The notes under the pieces are model-generated. The model was not told where the DNA came from. It worked only from the letters and a program-made list of their open reading frames with translations, and did not search any database. Made by a program: the position numbers and the translations under genes. Of a DNA stretch of 53,987 bases, positions 7,540 to 15,580 are shown piece by piece. Position 1 is the stretch's first letter. Each line of letters opens with the position of its first letter. Source of the stretch: Aeromicrobium sp. (GTDB lineage: Bacteria; Actinomycetota; Actinomycetes; Propionibacteriales; Nocardioidaceae); NCBI GenBank assembly GCA_025965115.1, contig JAOPXO010000081.1:1-53987 (forward strand), given 5' to 3'.

Positions 7540-10500
7540 ATGGCGGCAGAAGATGATCTCCGCTCGGCAATTGCCGGTGGGAACTGTGTAGTAGTTGTTG
7601 GCACGGGCGTGTCGATGGCCATTTCGCAGGACCCTGCTTCGACGTGGCTTGGCTTACTGCAGGCCGGCGTTGAGTTCGCGATCAATCAGACTGGGGCCGA
7701 TCGGGACTGGGCTATCGATGTCCTAGCAACTCTTGACGGACCATCTTCTGCAGACGACTTCCTCAAGGCGGCGGACGAAATCACGGATGCGCTCGGGGGC
7801 AGTTCTGACGCTGAGTTCGCATTGTGGATGCGGCGAACCGCTGGCTACCTCGAGGTACGCGCACCTGCGGTCGGCGAGGCTCTGGCGGGACTGGGATGCC
7901 CGCTCGTCACCACGAACTACGACGATCTCCTTGAGAAGACGACGCAAAGGTCGCACACGACTTGGCTCAATTTCGGCGCTACTCAACTTGTCATCGCCGG
8001 CAGCTCTCCGGAGATCGCTCACCTTCACGGCTATTGGAGTGAGCCGCAATCGATAGTCCTCACGTCGGATCAGTATGCGCTGATGACTGCGGACGAGAAC
8101 GTTGAGCTTCTCAGACGTGCGATGGCGTCGGTGCGGTGCCTCGTGTATGTCGGCTTCGGCGAAGGCCTATCCGACCCGAGTTTCGGGCGTCTGCGTGAAT
8201 GGATGCGGGATCAATTGCCCGATGCCCAACTCTCTCACTACCGATTGTGTCGCCAGGCCGAACTGAGCCAACTGATGCGTGAGCACGTAGGCGAGCGAAT
8301 CTATCCACTCGCCTATGGCGAGGACTATGAGGACTTGGTCCCCTTCCTCGAGTCGTTGAAGCCTGAGACAGCTATCGTCCCGTCCGTCACGCCGAGCGTC
8401 ACTGGCTTGGAGATCCTCGAGGAGCAGGTCCGCGAGAGTGCTGTGCTCGGGGATTACGTTCGCGATTTGGACCACGCGCGAGTCAACGATTTGCTCATAC
8501 CTCCGGTGATACTTCCGGTACCGCACGCTCAGTACATCGCGGCCGCGAAAGAGCAGGATTCCACGAGAATCGAACGCTGCAATCTCGATGACGAGATCCA
8601 CAATTCGCGAGTCCTGCTTGCGGGAGATGAGTACGTAGGAGTCACTAGCGCCTTGCTCTGGCTTAACAGCAAGGCGTGCCTGGCGGATTCGGCCCTCATA
8701 CCTGTGACGGTCGACTTCAAGAAGATCGGAGCTGGCTTTAATCCGCTTCGTAGGGAGATCGTCAAGGCGCTGAAAGCTCAGGGCATGTCGCTGCGCGAAA
8801 ATGATCAGTTGCCCCGAGTCTCGCTGATCCTGGACAACGTTCACGTAAATGACCAGAAGAGACTCGGCCGAGTGATTCTCGAACTCCAGAATGGAATCTG
8901 CGAGCGGCTGTACTTGGGCTGTCGCACCGGTACGGAGGTTGAGCTTCTCAGTCAGCTCAATTCGCCGCCGTCCGATTTCCTGCTGCGTTACATCGGTCGG
9001 CTCAATACTCGAGATGTGACGGCGCTTGCACAGCGTGTGGACTCTGCCAGATCGGCGTCGATCGTGGAGAAGGCTGTCGATGTCGTGCGACTGCATCACC
9101 TTCCCAGGACGCCATTTACCTTCTCGATGATCATTTCGACCCTCTTGCGGGGTGAGTCGCTGCTGTCTGCAGTTTCATCAACGGCTCTACTGGACGCCTA
9201 TCTAGATCAATTGCTGGGTCGCGGGTCTCGCGACGATGACTCTCGATTCGGATTCGATGCATTTGGTCGGTCGCTCGCGCTTGAGCGTCTGGCCGAAAGG
9301 TTCGTCGACAAGGGGGCAGGCTCGATTCCGCAACATGAAGCTGTGGAACTGCTGCAGGAACTTTTCGCGTCTTTGGACTGGCTGGAGAGTCCAATCAAGT
9401 TCATCACAGATTTGCACCAGCGGAAGGTGCTGGTTTTGCGCGGTGGAACGATCACCTTCACGCAGTCGTCCTACCTGCACCTGTTCGCAGCCCGGCGCGC
9501 TCGCTCAGACTCCGCGTTTCGCGGCAAGCTCATCGCGGACCCGCTGTATTACGGACCGATTCTGTCGCACTACGCCGCGCTTGTGCGGACAGATCGCGAC
9601 CTATTGGAGGAACTACAGCATCTTCTAGATGAGGCGCTTGGCGACTCATCGCCCTCGGACGCTCGGATCTTTAAGCCCTACAACGAGGACGGTCAGCTGG
9701 ATCTCACCGACATAGGCACTCTTGAGCGTCAGATCGACAAGGACGCTGAAGAAGCGAGGCGACCGGACGACGAGCAGCAACTGGATGTCCTAGAAGACAG
9801 TGAAGACGAGGATCTCGATCCATTTCCTCTTCAGCCCATCAATGACGCTCCGCCGCTCGTGAAACTCATCAGCACGGTCACCCTGATGTCTAATCTGGTG
9901 CGAGACACCGAGGTCATAGAGGACCAAGAATTTCGCCGTGGCATCTTGGCCAGAGTTATTTGTGCGTGGGCTCGTTTAGTCGCCTCCCTAGAGACGGACC
10001 CAGGTTACGAGTCCGCTGCTAGCGAGTCTGCTCACGCTCTTGCGACCACTCTCGGTATTGCGGAGCGTCATGCGGAGAGATTTGTTCGAGAGGTCAGTGA
10101 CTTCTTTGCGTTGTCTGTCGTGATGGGAGGGATCTCGGCAACGCTCACTTCTCGGAAGTTGGTTCCGACCGTGCTGCGGAATTTCGAGGATGAGGAATTC
10201 GCGGCCGAAGCCGCACTGGCCATAATTGGCCAGTACATTCTGTTCGATGCGGGGGTTGCCGGATGGACTTCTCCGCTCGAGAATCTCCTGAAATTGCATG
10301 CGCAGGTTCGGGGAGTCGACACTATCCTCCGGAGACTTGTCCTTGGGGCGTACATCAACAGCGAGATGCAGCCCGATGACGTCGAAGCTCTGGAGAGATT
10401 TCTTGCTGATCAAACGGTCCTCCACTCGGACGCACGAACTGAGGCCGACCGGTCGAGACTGAAGGGTTCAATCCTCAATAGATTCAGGCGCTTGCGTCTG

Positions 10501-10572
10501 CAGAACCGCGACAAGGCTCCAGGCATGATGTTGGCGGAGCTGGCTTCGGACGTGGATAGCGACGGGGCCTGA
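7540..10572 (+). CDS. SIR2-domain protein with degenerate STAND-like NTPase module, probable anti-phage effector
   Basis: 1010 aa. Residues 1-270 are a SIR2-like domain: GNCVVVVGTGVS at the start, TTNYD with catalytic-type Asn126, HLHG with His163, and YVGFGEGLSDPSF near residue 205. Such domains in bacterial immunity proteins hydrolyse NAD+. Residues about 300-700 resemble a STAND-type NTPase: GDEYVGVTS at 362-370 occupies the Walker A position (G-x4-G-K-T) but has Val368 for Lys, and LILDNVH at 429-435 is a Walker B-like strand. An acidic linker (about 740-780) and a helical C-terminal part, probably the sensor, follow. Size and order match SIR2-STAND or DSR-type defence proteins. It stands alone on the plus strand inside the island. 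NADase activity is inferred. Confidence 0.82.
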   Translation: MAAEDDLRSAIAGGNCVVVVGTGVSMAISQDPASTWLGLLQAGVEFAINQTGADRDWAIDVLATLDGPSSADDFLKAADEITDALGGSSDAEFALWMRRTAGYLEVRAPAVGEALAGLGCPLVTTNYDDLLEKTTQRSHTTWLNFGATQLVIAGSSPEIAHLHGYWSEPQSIVLTSDQYALMTADENVELLRRAMASVRCLVYVGFGEGLSDPSFGRLREWMRDQLPDAQLSHYRLCRQAELSQLMREHVGERIYPLAYGEDYEDLVPFLESLKPETAIVPSVTPSVTGLEILEEQVRESAVLGDYVRDLDHARVNDLLIPPVILPVPHAQYIAAAKEQDSTRIERCNLDDEIHNSRVLLAGDEYVGVTSALLWLNSKACLADSALIPVTVDFKKIGAGFNPLRREIVKALKAQGMSLRENDQLPRVSLILDNVHVNDQKRLGRVILELQNGICERLYLGCRTGTEVELLSQLNSPPSDFLLRYIGRLNTRDVTALAQRVDSARSASIVEKAVDVVRLHHLPRTPFTFSMIISTLLRGESLLSAVSSTALLDAYLDQLLGRGSRDDDSRFGFDAFGRSLALERLAERFVDKGAGSIPQHEAVELLQELFASLDWLESPIKFITDLHQRKVLVLRGGTITFTQSSYLHLFAARRARSDSAFRGKLIADPLYYGPILSHYAALVRTDRDLLEELQHLLDEALGDSSPSDARIFKPYNEDGQLDLTDIGTLERQIDKDAEEARRPDDEQQLDVLEDSEDEDLDPFPLQPINDAPPLVKLISTVTLMSNLVRDTEVIEDQEFRRGILARVICAWARLVASLETDPGYESAASESAHALATTLGIAERHAERFVREVSDFFALSVVMGGISATLTSRKLVPTVLRNFEDEEFAAEAALAIIGQYILFDAGVAGWTSPLENLLKLHAQVRGVDTILRRLVLGAYINSEMQPDDVEALERFLADQTVLHSDARTEADRSRLKGSILNRFRRLRLQNRDKAPGMMLAELASDVDSDGA

Positions 10573-10714
10573 GTCATACCGCCGCGAATGCTTAGAGATC
10601 AGATGAGTGGACCGGAGTCTAGATGTGGATTCCATGCATCGTTCGATGCAACGAACCGGCGAGATTCACCTGGGCCACTCCGAACAGGCACGGCGTCTCG
10701 GACCAATCTGTTGG

Positions 10715-11815
10715 TCACTCGTCGGTCACGAAAGCCTTGCTTGCTCCAGCGTGGTCGACTGTCAGCGGGACGAACCCGTCATGGAAGCCAACGCCTGGGG
10801 GCCGAAGGTTGGCGCTCCCGTCAGGCGGATCAGTGACCGGGAAACGCATACCCGTCACTGAGTGATTCAGCAGTTCATCTGCGGTCGGTCCAAGCCGGAG
10901 CGCGGGATATGGGGCAATGTGCGTGGGTGTCCCGTACCTATCTTGGTGCGCTTTGGCCGCAACGTGAAAGATCGCCCCCAGGGTGGTCGCGATCATCGTT
11001 GTCTCTGCGAGGAGAATGGCTGCGTCTAGACGCAGCCAAGTCAGTTCCAGCCCTTGCTTCGGTGCCACTGAACGTGGGGGGAAAGCTAAGAGTTGAAGTA
11101 GCGGTCGGTCGATGATGTCGACGGTGTCAGGCCCATTGAGGACGGTTGCGCTGATGCGGCCATGAGCGTTGGGACCCTGTTTTGAGAATGAGATGCGCAT
11201 GTCATCGCTCGCTCGTATGGCCATCCCGTGCTTGGCCTTGTTGTTGCCTGCGTTCACGTGCATGTCATCGCGCGTCAGCAGGTAGACGGCGTGCTCAACC
11301 CAGCTCGCCATCACTTCCACCGCGCGTTCCAGGTTTGCGTCCTGCGCTGTGCTCCTCATCTGAGCATCGGGTATGGAAATGAGTGAGAAGAGTGTGTCGT
11401 TCCTCCCGGCAGACAGTGTCGCGCGAAGATTCTTCACAGCCTCAAATGCCGATTGAGGGCCGAGCGCAATCGTCTGCCAGACGCTGCGTTCCTCCGAAAT
11501 GGACCTGGCCCTCAGCACGGCATCTACCAGCCTAACCAAAGTCTCAGCGGCATGGTGGCGAACAGCGAAGGCATCAGCTGCGATGTGCACGCCGCGTATG
11601 TCGACGTGTGCGTCAGATTCCGTGATAGCCAGTACGAGCTTGGCCACGTCATTCGCTAAGCCGATCGACCGGTCAACTGTTTGTTGCTGATCCCAACTGA
11701 GCAAGGACTCGACTCGACTATGGAAGTACCCCGCGATGTCGTTGCCGAAGTACGTGTCGTCCAGGTCCTTAATCTGCTCTGCATTGACGGTTTGCCCGCT
11801 GGGTGGTGGAAACAC
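10715..11815 (-). CDS. Hypothetical protein, partner of the DUF4365 gene
   Basis: About 366 aa. I choose the GTG at 11815 because AGGAG precedes it at good spacing; a TTG 39 nt further upstream has no such site. The protein is mostly helical and soluble. A conserved-looking stretch near the middle (NNKAKHGMAIR) recalls the N-x-x-K-H-G motif seen in some HEPN-like helical proteins, which is a weak hint. The last third has hydrophobic helices (LRLDAAILLAETTMIATTL) without clear membrane topology. It lies 117 bp downstream of the DUF4365 gene on the same strand, so it is probably co-transcribed. Function unknown. Confidence 0.68.
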   Translation of the reverse strand: MFPPPSGQTVNAEQIKDLDDTYFGNDIAGYFHSRVESLLSWDQQQTVDRSIGLANDVAKLVLAITESDAHVDIRGVHIAADAFAVRHHAAETLVRLVDAVLRARSISEERSVWQTIALGPQSAFEAVKNLRATLSAGRNDTLFSLISIPDAQMRSTAQDANLERAVEVMASWVEHAVYLLTRDDMHVNAGNNKAKHGMAIRASDDMRISFSKQGPNAHGRISATVLNGPDTVDIIDRPLLQLLAFPPRSVAPKQGLELTWLRLDAAILLAETTMIATTLGAIFHVAAKAHQDRYGTPTHIAPYPALRLGPTADELLNHSVTGMRFPVTDPPDGSANLRPPGVGFHDGFVPLTVDHAGASKAFVTDE

Positions 11816-11932
11816 AGTGACTCCTGATCGTGAAGGTGCCCAAAGCTCGGGCAACCCGGCTTCGGGTCGCTAGTGTGCACTGATCATGGGCCAGCCCATA
11901 GCAAGCGGTCAACAACCTAGGGGCGAGACTGC

Positions 11933-14710
11933 TCAGTCCTCCTCTAAGAACCGGGACCTGACGAGTGCGGATGGGTGGTTGAGCAGATCGACCGCCAGTA
12001 GTTTGAGCGCCTCGGACGGGAAGACGCTGACCGCCTGTGCCACGCCGTCAGCCATGCAACAGCCGTCATCGAGAGTCATGGCAGTTCGAAGGACCGCGAC
12101 TGCTCGTTCGTCGTCTGCAGGGAAACGGTGTGCATGCTCGACGATGCTAAACGCAGCTTGGCCACGCACCCGCGGGTCGGCGTCAACGACCATCGTGGTC
12201 AGGAAGGGCAGTTTGTGCTCGCCGTTCCAGGAGGCGAGAGTGTTGACGAACCCAAGTGGGTAAGTGTGTCGCAGCCGCAGCAAGAGTGCCTCCACCTCCA
12301 TGTCGGGCAAGGTCTCGGCCGCGATGCGTAGGTGGGCGGTCGCGGCGTCGAACTCGTTTCGCTCAAGCGAGAACCCGAGGTTGGTGCCGGTCAGATTGGG
12401 CGCGAGCTTACGGAGCTTGCGCTGAACGTGTGCGGGGAGATTGGGGAACTGGCGGGCCAGGACATGGATAGTTCTCTGGAGCTGCGTCTCCTCGATGACT
12501 CCGGCTTCGATTGCGTCGGTGACGTCCTTCCAGAGGCGGGTGTTGTTGGTGTTGAGCGCGGCGAGCGTCAGGTCGTGCAGTTGGTCGTTTGCATACACGC
12601 TCACCGCCACCGAGCCGTCCTTGCCTCGAGCGTCGGCAACTATTTGCTTAACGGTGCGTGCAGCACTGCGCCCGAAGGCGATGTAGTCGTCGTGTTCGTC
12701 CGAGCCGACGACCAAGAGTGCCCGGAACGCTGACTCGTTTCCGGACTCGGCCCGGATGCGGAGTTCGGCGACCGCATCGACACTGTCAGGGCCCAGAACC
12801 TCGAGGAGCTCGAGTCCGTAGTGGTCGCTGCGGCCTTTAGCGACCTTGACGAGCTTGGCGGTACGTGCAGTACCGAGATCACCTATAGCGATGCCGCGTG
12901 CGATGCGGACGAGCGCGTTGGCGACGGAGTCAGGGCATTCGGCGAAGGTCTCGATGATGAGATCGGAGCAGGCGCGGTGGGACTTGATGGTGGCTGCGCG
13001 AAGGACTTGACGCAGCGTGCTGTCGACTTCGCTCCATCGGTAGGTCCAGCCTCCGCCGTGAGCGCGGACGTCGCCGTCGGTCCTGAGGATGTCGAGGATC
13101 CGAGTTACGACGTGGTCAGCAGCCTTCGGAGCGAGGAGATCACCTGCTGAGGTGAGCACCGCCATCACCGCCCCCTCTTCTCGTTTCGACCAGGCTCTGA
13201 CCGACAGCATGTTGACGACGGCTATGAGGGCGGTAGTCGGGCCGTCCATCCACATCCTCAGGGCCGCTTCTTTCGCAGCCTTCTTCTCACCGATGAAGAC
13301 CAGGAGGGTGAGTGCGCCACCGAGTTGGAGTGCATCTGTGCTGGTGGTGAAGGCCAGCTCGGCGCTCGTGTGGCAGAGGTGGCGCCACGAACCCCATGAG
13401 CCGGTGAACGCGGCGTTCCAACTAGCTGTTGTCAGCTCGCCTCGGGCGTTGCTGGAAGCGAAGTGCATTGATCCGGCGCCGGCCCACGATTCGAACCGCA
13501 GTTTGAGGTCCTTCTCCAGTGCCCAGCTCACGTCTTGGGCTCGCCACCAGGATCCGGCATTGTCTTGGGCAGTGATGGTCGTCCCGAGGTCCCCGCTCGC
13601 GAACCCGGCGGTCGAGTACAAGACGGCGGCCGCACCCCCACGGATGGCGCTTACGGTCAGGTCCCCTTCGATGGACGTCATCGCGAACAAGGCCTCTCGG
13701 GCTGCTTTCGCGGCCTCCTCCGGCTTGTCGAGTTCGAGCATCAGTGCCGCGAGTTGCGCGCGCATCCAACCCCGGTCAGCAGGCTTGGTATAGCGGCTCG
13801 GCTTGAGCAGGTCGGCGGCCGCCTGTGCCTCGTCGCTGGTGTACGCGATGCAGGCTTGTACGACAAGGCACGCGTCCCGTTCGAATCGGTGACGCGCATC
13901 CTCTGCCAGCTTGGGAAAGCCGGGGCTGGACCCTTCGGTGATGAGATCGCGGAGCGCGGCAACGAACCGCCAACCCCACTCCTTGTGGGTAGCCCAGCCT
14001 GCTGGGTTGGGGCATTCGCCGCCGCTGGCGCGTTGGGCGAACTCTGAGCTGCGGTTCCGCATCACCATGGCGGCCGCTTCCTCCATGGTGAGCTTCTCCG
14101 ATTGGCTATTGGGGTGCGGGGCGACGAGCCGCGGCATCACCAAGGCGTAGCGGAGCCGGTCGGCCGGAGGTAGATCGTTGAGTCGGCCTGCCCATGCGAC
14201 GCCCTCGAGGTCGTACCTGCGCCGAGCAACGGCTACCTTGTTCAGATCCTCAAGGCTGTCTGCGTCGACCCTCTGTGCGGCCGGGACGAAGATCTTGCGC
14301 CCCTTTCCCGTTGCCACGATGACCTTGCCTGTCACTTCGGCCCAGTGGGCGACCTGGTGAGCGGTGTCGACGAGGACAAGCAGGTACGGCAGACCAAACG
14401 AGAGCCAGTGGTCGAAGTGGTAGGTGTCGGACTCGGCGAACCACCAGCCAGGCTCCCCGTTGTGTTTGCTGGCTGGCTTGAGGTATTCGGTCGGACTGCC
14501 CTTCACCTGCATGAAGACCGGCGCGCCGTGGTCATATGCTTTGGCGTTGTTCTCCGGCGCGCTCGTGGATCGGGCGAAGGTGATTAGGTCAGTCCCGATG
14601 TCCTGCCGGAACTTCTCCGGTGGCGCCCAACGGATCAGTTGGAAGATGACTTTCGCCATGTCCTCCGCTATCGCGCCAGTTTCCGAGGTCGGGTGAACCG
14701 GTGTGGTCAT
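11933..14710 (-). CDS. DUF4365 nuclease-like protein with long helical repeat region
   Basis: 925 aa. Residues about 10-170 match the DUF4365 pattern, a PD-(D/E)XK nuclease-like fold: IGTDL with Asp41, then VFMQVKG with Gln68-Val-Lys70 as the E/Q-x-K motif, and WWFAESDTYHFDHW. The remaining 750 residues are helical; the C-terminal 150 read like HEAT-type repeats (DPRVRGQAAFSIVEHA, HPSALVRSRFL). A nuclease head on a large helical sensor is a common layout in restriction-like or defence proteins. The ATG has TGAGGA upstream. The downstream partner gene lies on the same strand. DNA or RNA cleavage and anti-phage action are inferred, not shown. Confidence 0.75.
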   Translation of the reverse strand: MTTPVHPTSETGAIAEDMAKVIFQLIRWAPPEKFRQDIGTDLITFARSTSAPENNAKAYDHGAPVFMQVKGSPTEYLKPASKHNGEPGWWFAESDTYHFDHWLSFGLPYLLVLVDTAHQVAHWAEVTGKVIVATGKGRKIFVPAAQRVDADSLEDLNKVAVARRRYDLEGVAWAGRLNDLPPADRLRYALVMPRLVAPHPNSQSEKLTMEEAAAMVMRNRSSEFAQRASGGECPNPAGWATHKEWGWRFVAALRDLITEGSSPGFPKLAEDARHRFERDACLVVQACIAYTSDEAQAAADLLKPSRYTKPADRGWMRAQLAALMLELDKPEEAAKAAREALFAMTSIEGDLTVSAIRGGAAAVLYSTAGFASGDLGTTITAQDNAGSWWRAQDVSWALEKDLKLRFESWAGAGSMHFASSNARGELTTASWNAAFTGSWGSWRHLCHTSAELAFTTSTDALQLGGALTLLVFIGEKKAAKEAALRMWMDGPTTALIAVVNMLSVRAWSKREEGAVMAVLTSAGDLLAPKAADHVVTRILDILRTDGDVRAHGGGWTYRWSEVDSTLRQVLRAATIKSHRACSDLIIETFAECPDSVANALVRIARGIAIGDLGTARTAKLVKVAKGRSDHYGLELLEVLGPDSVDAVAELRIRAESGNESAFRALLVVGSDEHDDYIAFGRSAARTVKQIVADARGKDGSVAVSVYANDQLHDLTLAALNTNNTRLWKDVTDAIEAGVIEETQLQRTIHVLARQFPNLPAHVQRKLRKLAPNLTGTNLGFSLERNEFDAATAHLRIAAETLPDMEVEALLLRLRHTYPLGFVNTLASWNGEHKLPFLTTMVVDADPRVRGQAAFSIVEHAHRFPADDERAVAVLRTAMTLDDGCCMADGVAQAVSVFPSEALKLLAVDLLNHPSALVRSRFLEED

Positions 14711-14888
14711 ATGCCCATCCTCACAGGGAGAACCTCTACTGTCGGGAGTTTGCTGTCATCCAGGCACTCATTGGTCGCAGGAACCACCGAGGCGTCGGTG
14801 GTGTGACTGGGGCTTCCCTGATTGCCGAGAGGGGCACGCACCCGACGAAGGAGTCACTTTCGTCAGCATGAGTTCGTAGGCTACGGCT

Positions 14889-15149
14889 ATGACCAACATG
14901 AAACGCTTCAATGCTGCCGATGAGGAGATTAAGCCCGGCCTTCGGCAAAGTCATCCGACGAACTTCGAATCGATAAAGTTTGACTACTACGTAGTTCTCG
15001 ATGCAGAGCAGCCGGACCGGTGGCACGGCGAAGTGTTGCTTCGCGGGAGGACCATCATCACCACAGGCCAACACCCGAACGAATTGATTGCGGGTAGGGC
15101 GGCGGAGAGCGCACTGCTCGAACGACTGATTGGAGCGTTGAGCGATTGA
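14889..15149 (+). CDS. Hypothetical small protein (86 aa)
   Basis: Soluble alpha/beta-looking protein with a plausible strand pair (YYVVLDAEQPD, HGEVLLRGRTIITT) and a C-terminal helix (AAESALLERLIGAL). It has no recognised domain, signal or membrane segment. It diverges from the DUF4365 gene and is the last gene before the island end. Amino-acid composition is natural, and the frame is the only good one in this stretch. Confidence 0.5.
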   Translation: MTNMKRFNAADEEIKPGLRQSHPTNFESIKFDYYVVLDAEQPDRWHGEVLLRGRTIITTGQHPNELIAGRAAESALLERLIGALSD

Positions 15150-15287
15150 AGCGAATCGCTGCCAGGCACCCCGTATCACGTAGCCGGGCGCCTCGGAGAG
15201 GTGCTTTCGTCGAGCGGCACACCAAACTCTTTAAGCACCCGTTCGCCGATGGGTTGCCAAGCGGAGTGCTGAGGCTGCGTGCGCCCA

Positions 15288-15311
15288 GTTACACAAGTTG
15301 TTACACAAGTT
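15288..15311 (+). repeat. Tandem direct repeat GTTACACAAGTT x2
   Basis: Two perfect adjacent copies of the 12-mer GTTACACAAGTT. They lie about 140 bp inside the tRNA remnant. Closely spaced short direct repeats near an att core are typical arm-type binding sites of tyrosine recombinases, so these may be integrase arm sites. A chance duplication is the alternative. Confidence 0.6.
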
Positions 15312-15448
15312 GGTCGGGTTTTGTCGGGTGAGAGGGTGATGACGAGGTGCGTGCCGGGATCTCGCACGGCCGGATAATCGTTGTGAAATCAGTCAAAATG
15401 AGTGCTCGTGGGATAGGTCGGGATAGTCGGGGATAACCCATCGTTCAG

Positions 15449-15485
15449 AATGAGGATGTCGCGGGTTCGACTCCTGTCGGGGGCT
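15449..15485 (+). other. tRNA 3'-end remnant, attR-like
   Basis: The sequence reads as the 3' half of a tRNA: anticodon-stem 3' strand TGAGG (15451-15455), a 5-nt variable loop, T stem-loop GCGGG-TTCGACT-CCTGT (15461-15477), acceptor 3' strand CGGGGGC (15478-15484) and a discriminator T. The bases before 15449 do not complete a D-arm or an acceptor 5' strand, so it is not a full gene. Similarity starting in the anticodon loop is where tyrosine recombinases cut. The isoacceptor cannot be read from this part; Thr or Lys are guesses. No intact partner tRNA is in the window. Confidence 0.75.
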
Positions 15486-15580
15486 CTCGGGACGTCGCGT
15501 CTTCCGTGGAGTGTGGTGGGCGATACGCCAGGCGACGATCGCCACCGTGAGGTAGGCGGCGTAGCCGGCCAGCCAGGCTG

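Larger units (their letters stand above)
15150..15580. other. 431-bp island-end gap with tandem repeat and tRNA remnant
   Basis: No gene supported. From left to right the gap holds unstructured sequence, two tandem 12-mers at 15288-15311, and a tRNA 3'-end remnant at 15449-15485. About 95 bp of chromosomal sequence then run up to the stop of the minus-strand MFS gene. A minus-strand frame across 15490-15590 encodes a hydrophobic stretch but has no credible start. Confidence 0.6.

Noticed and set aside
15413-15485. Complete tRNA gene
   Set aside because: Only the 3' half folds; no D arm and no GCCCCCG acceptor 5' strand precede it.
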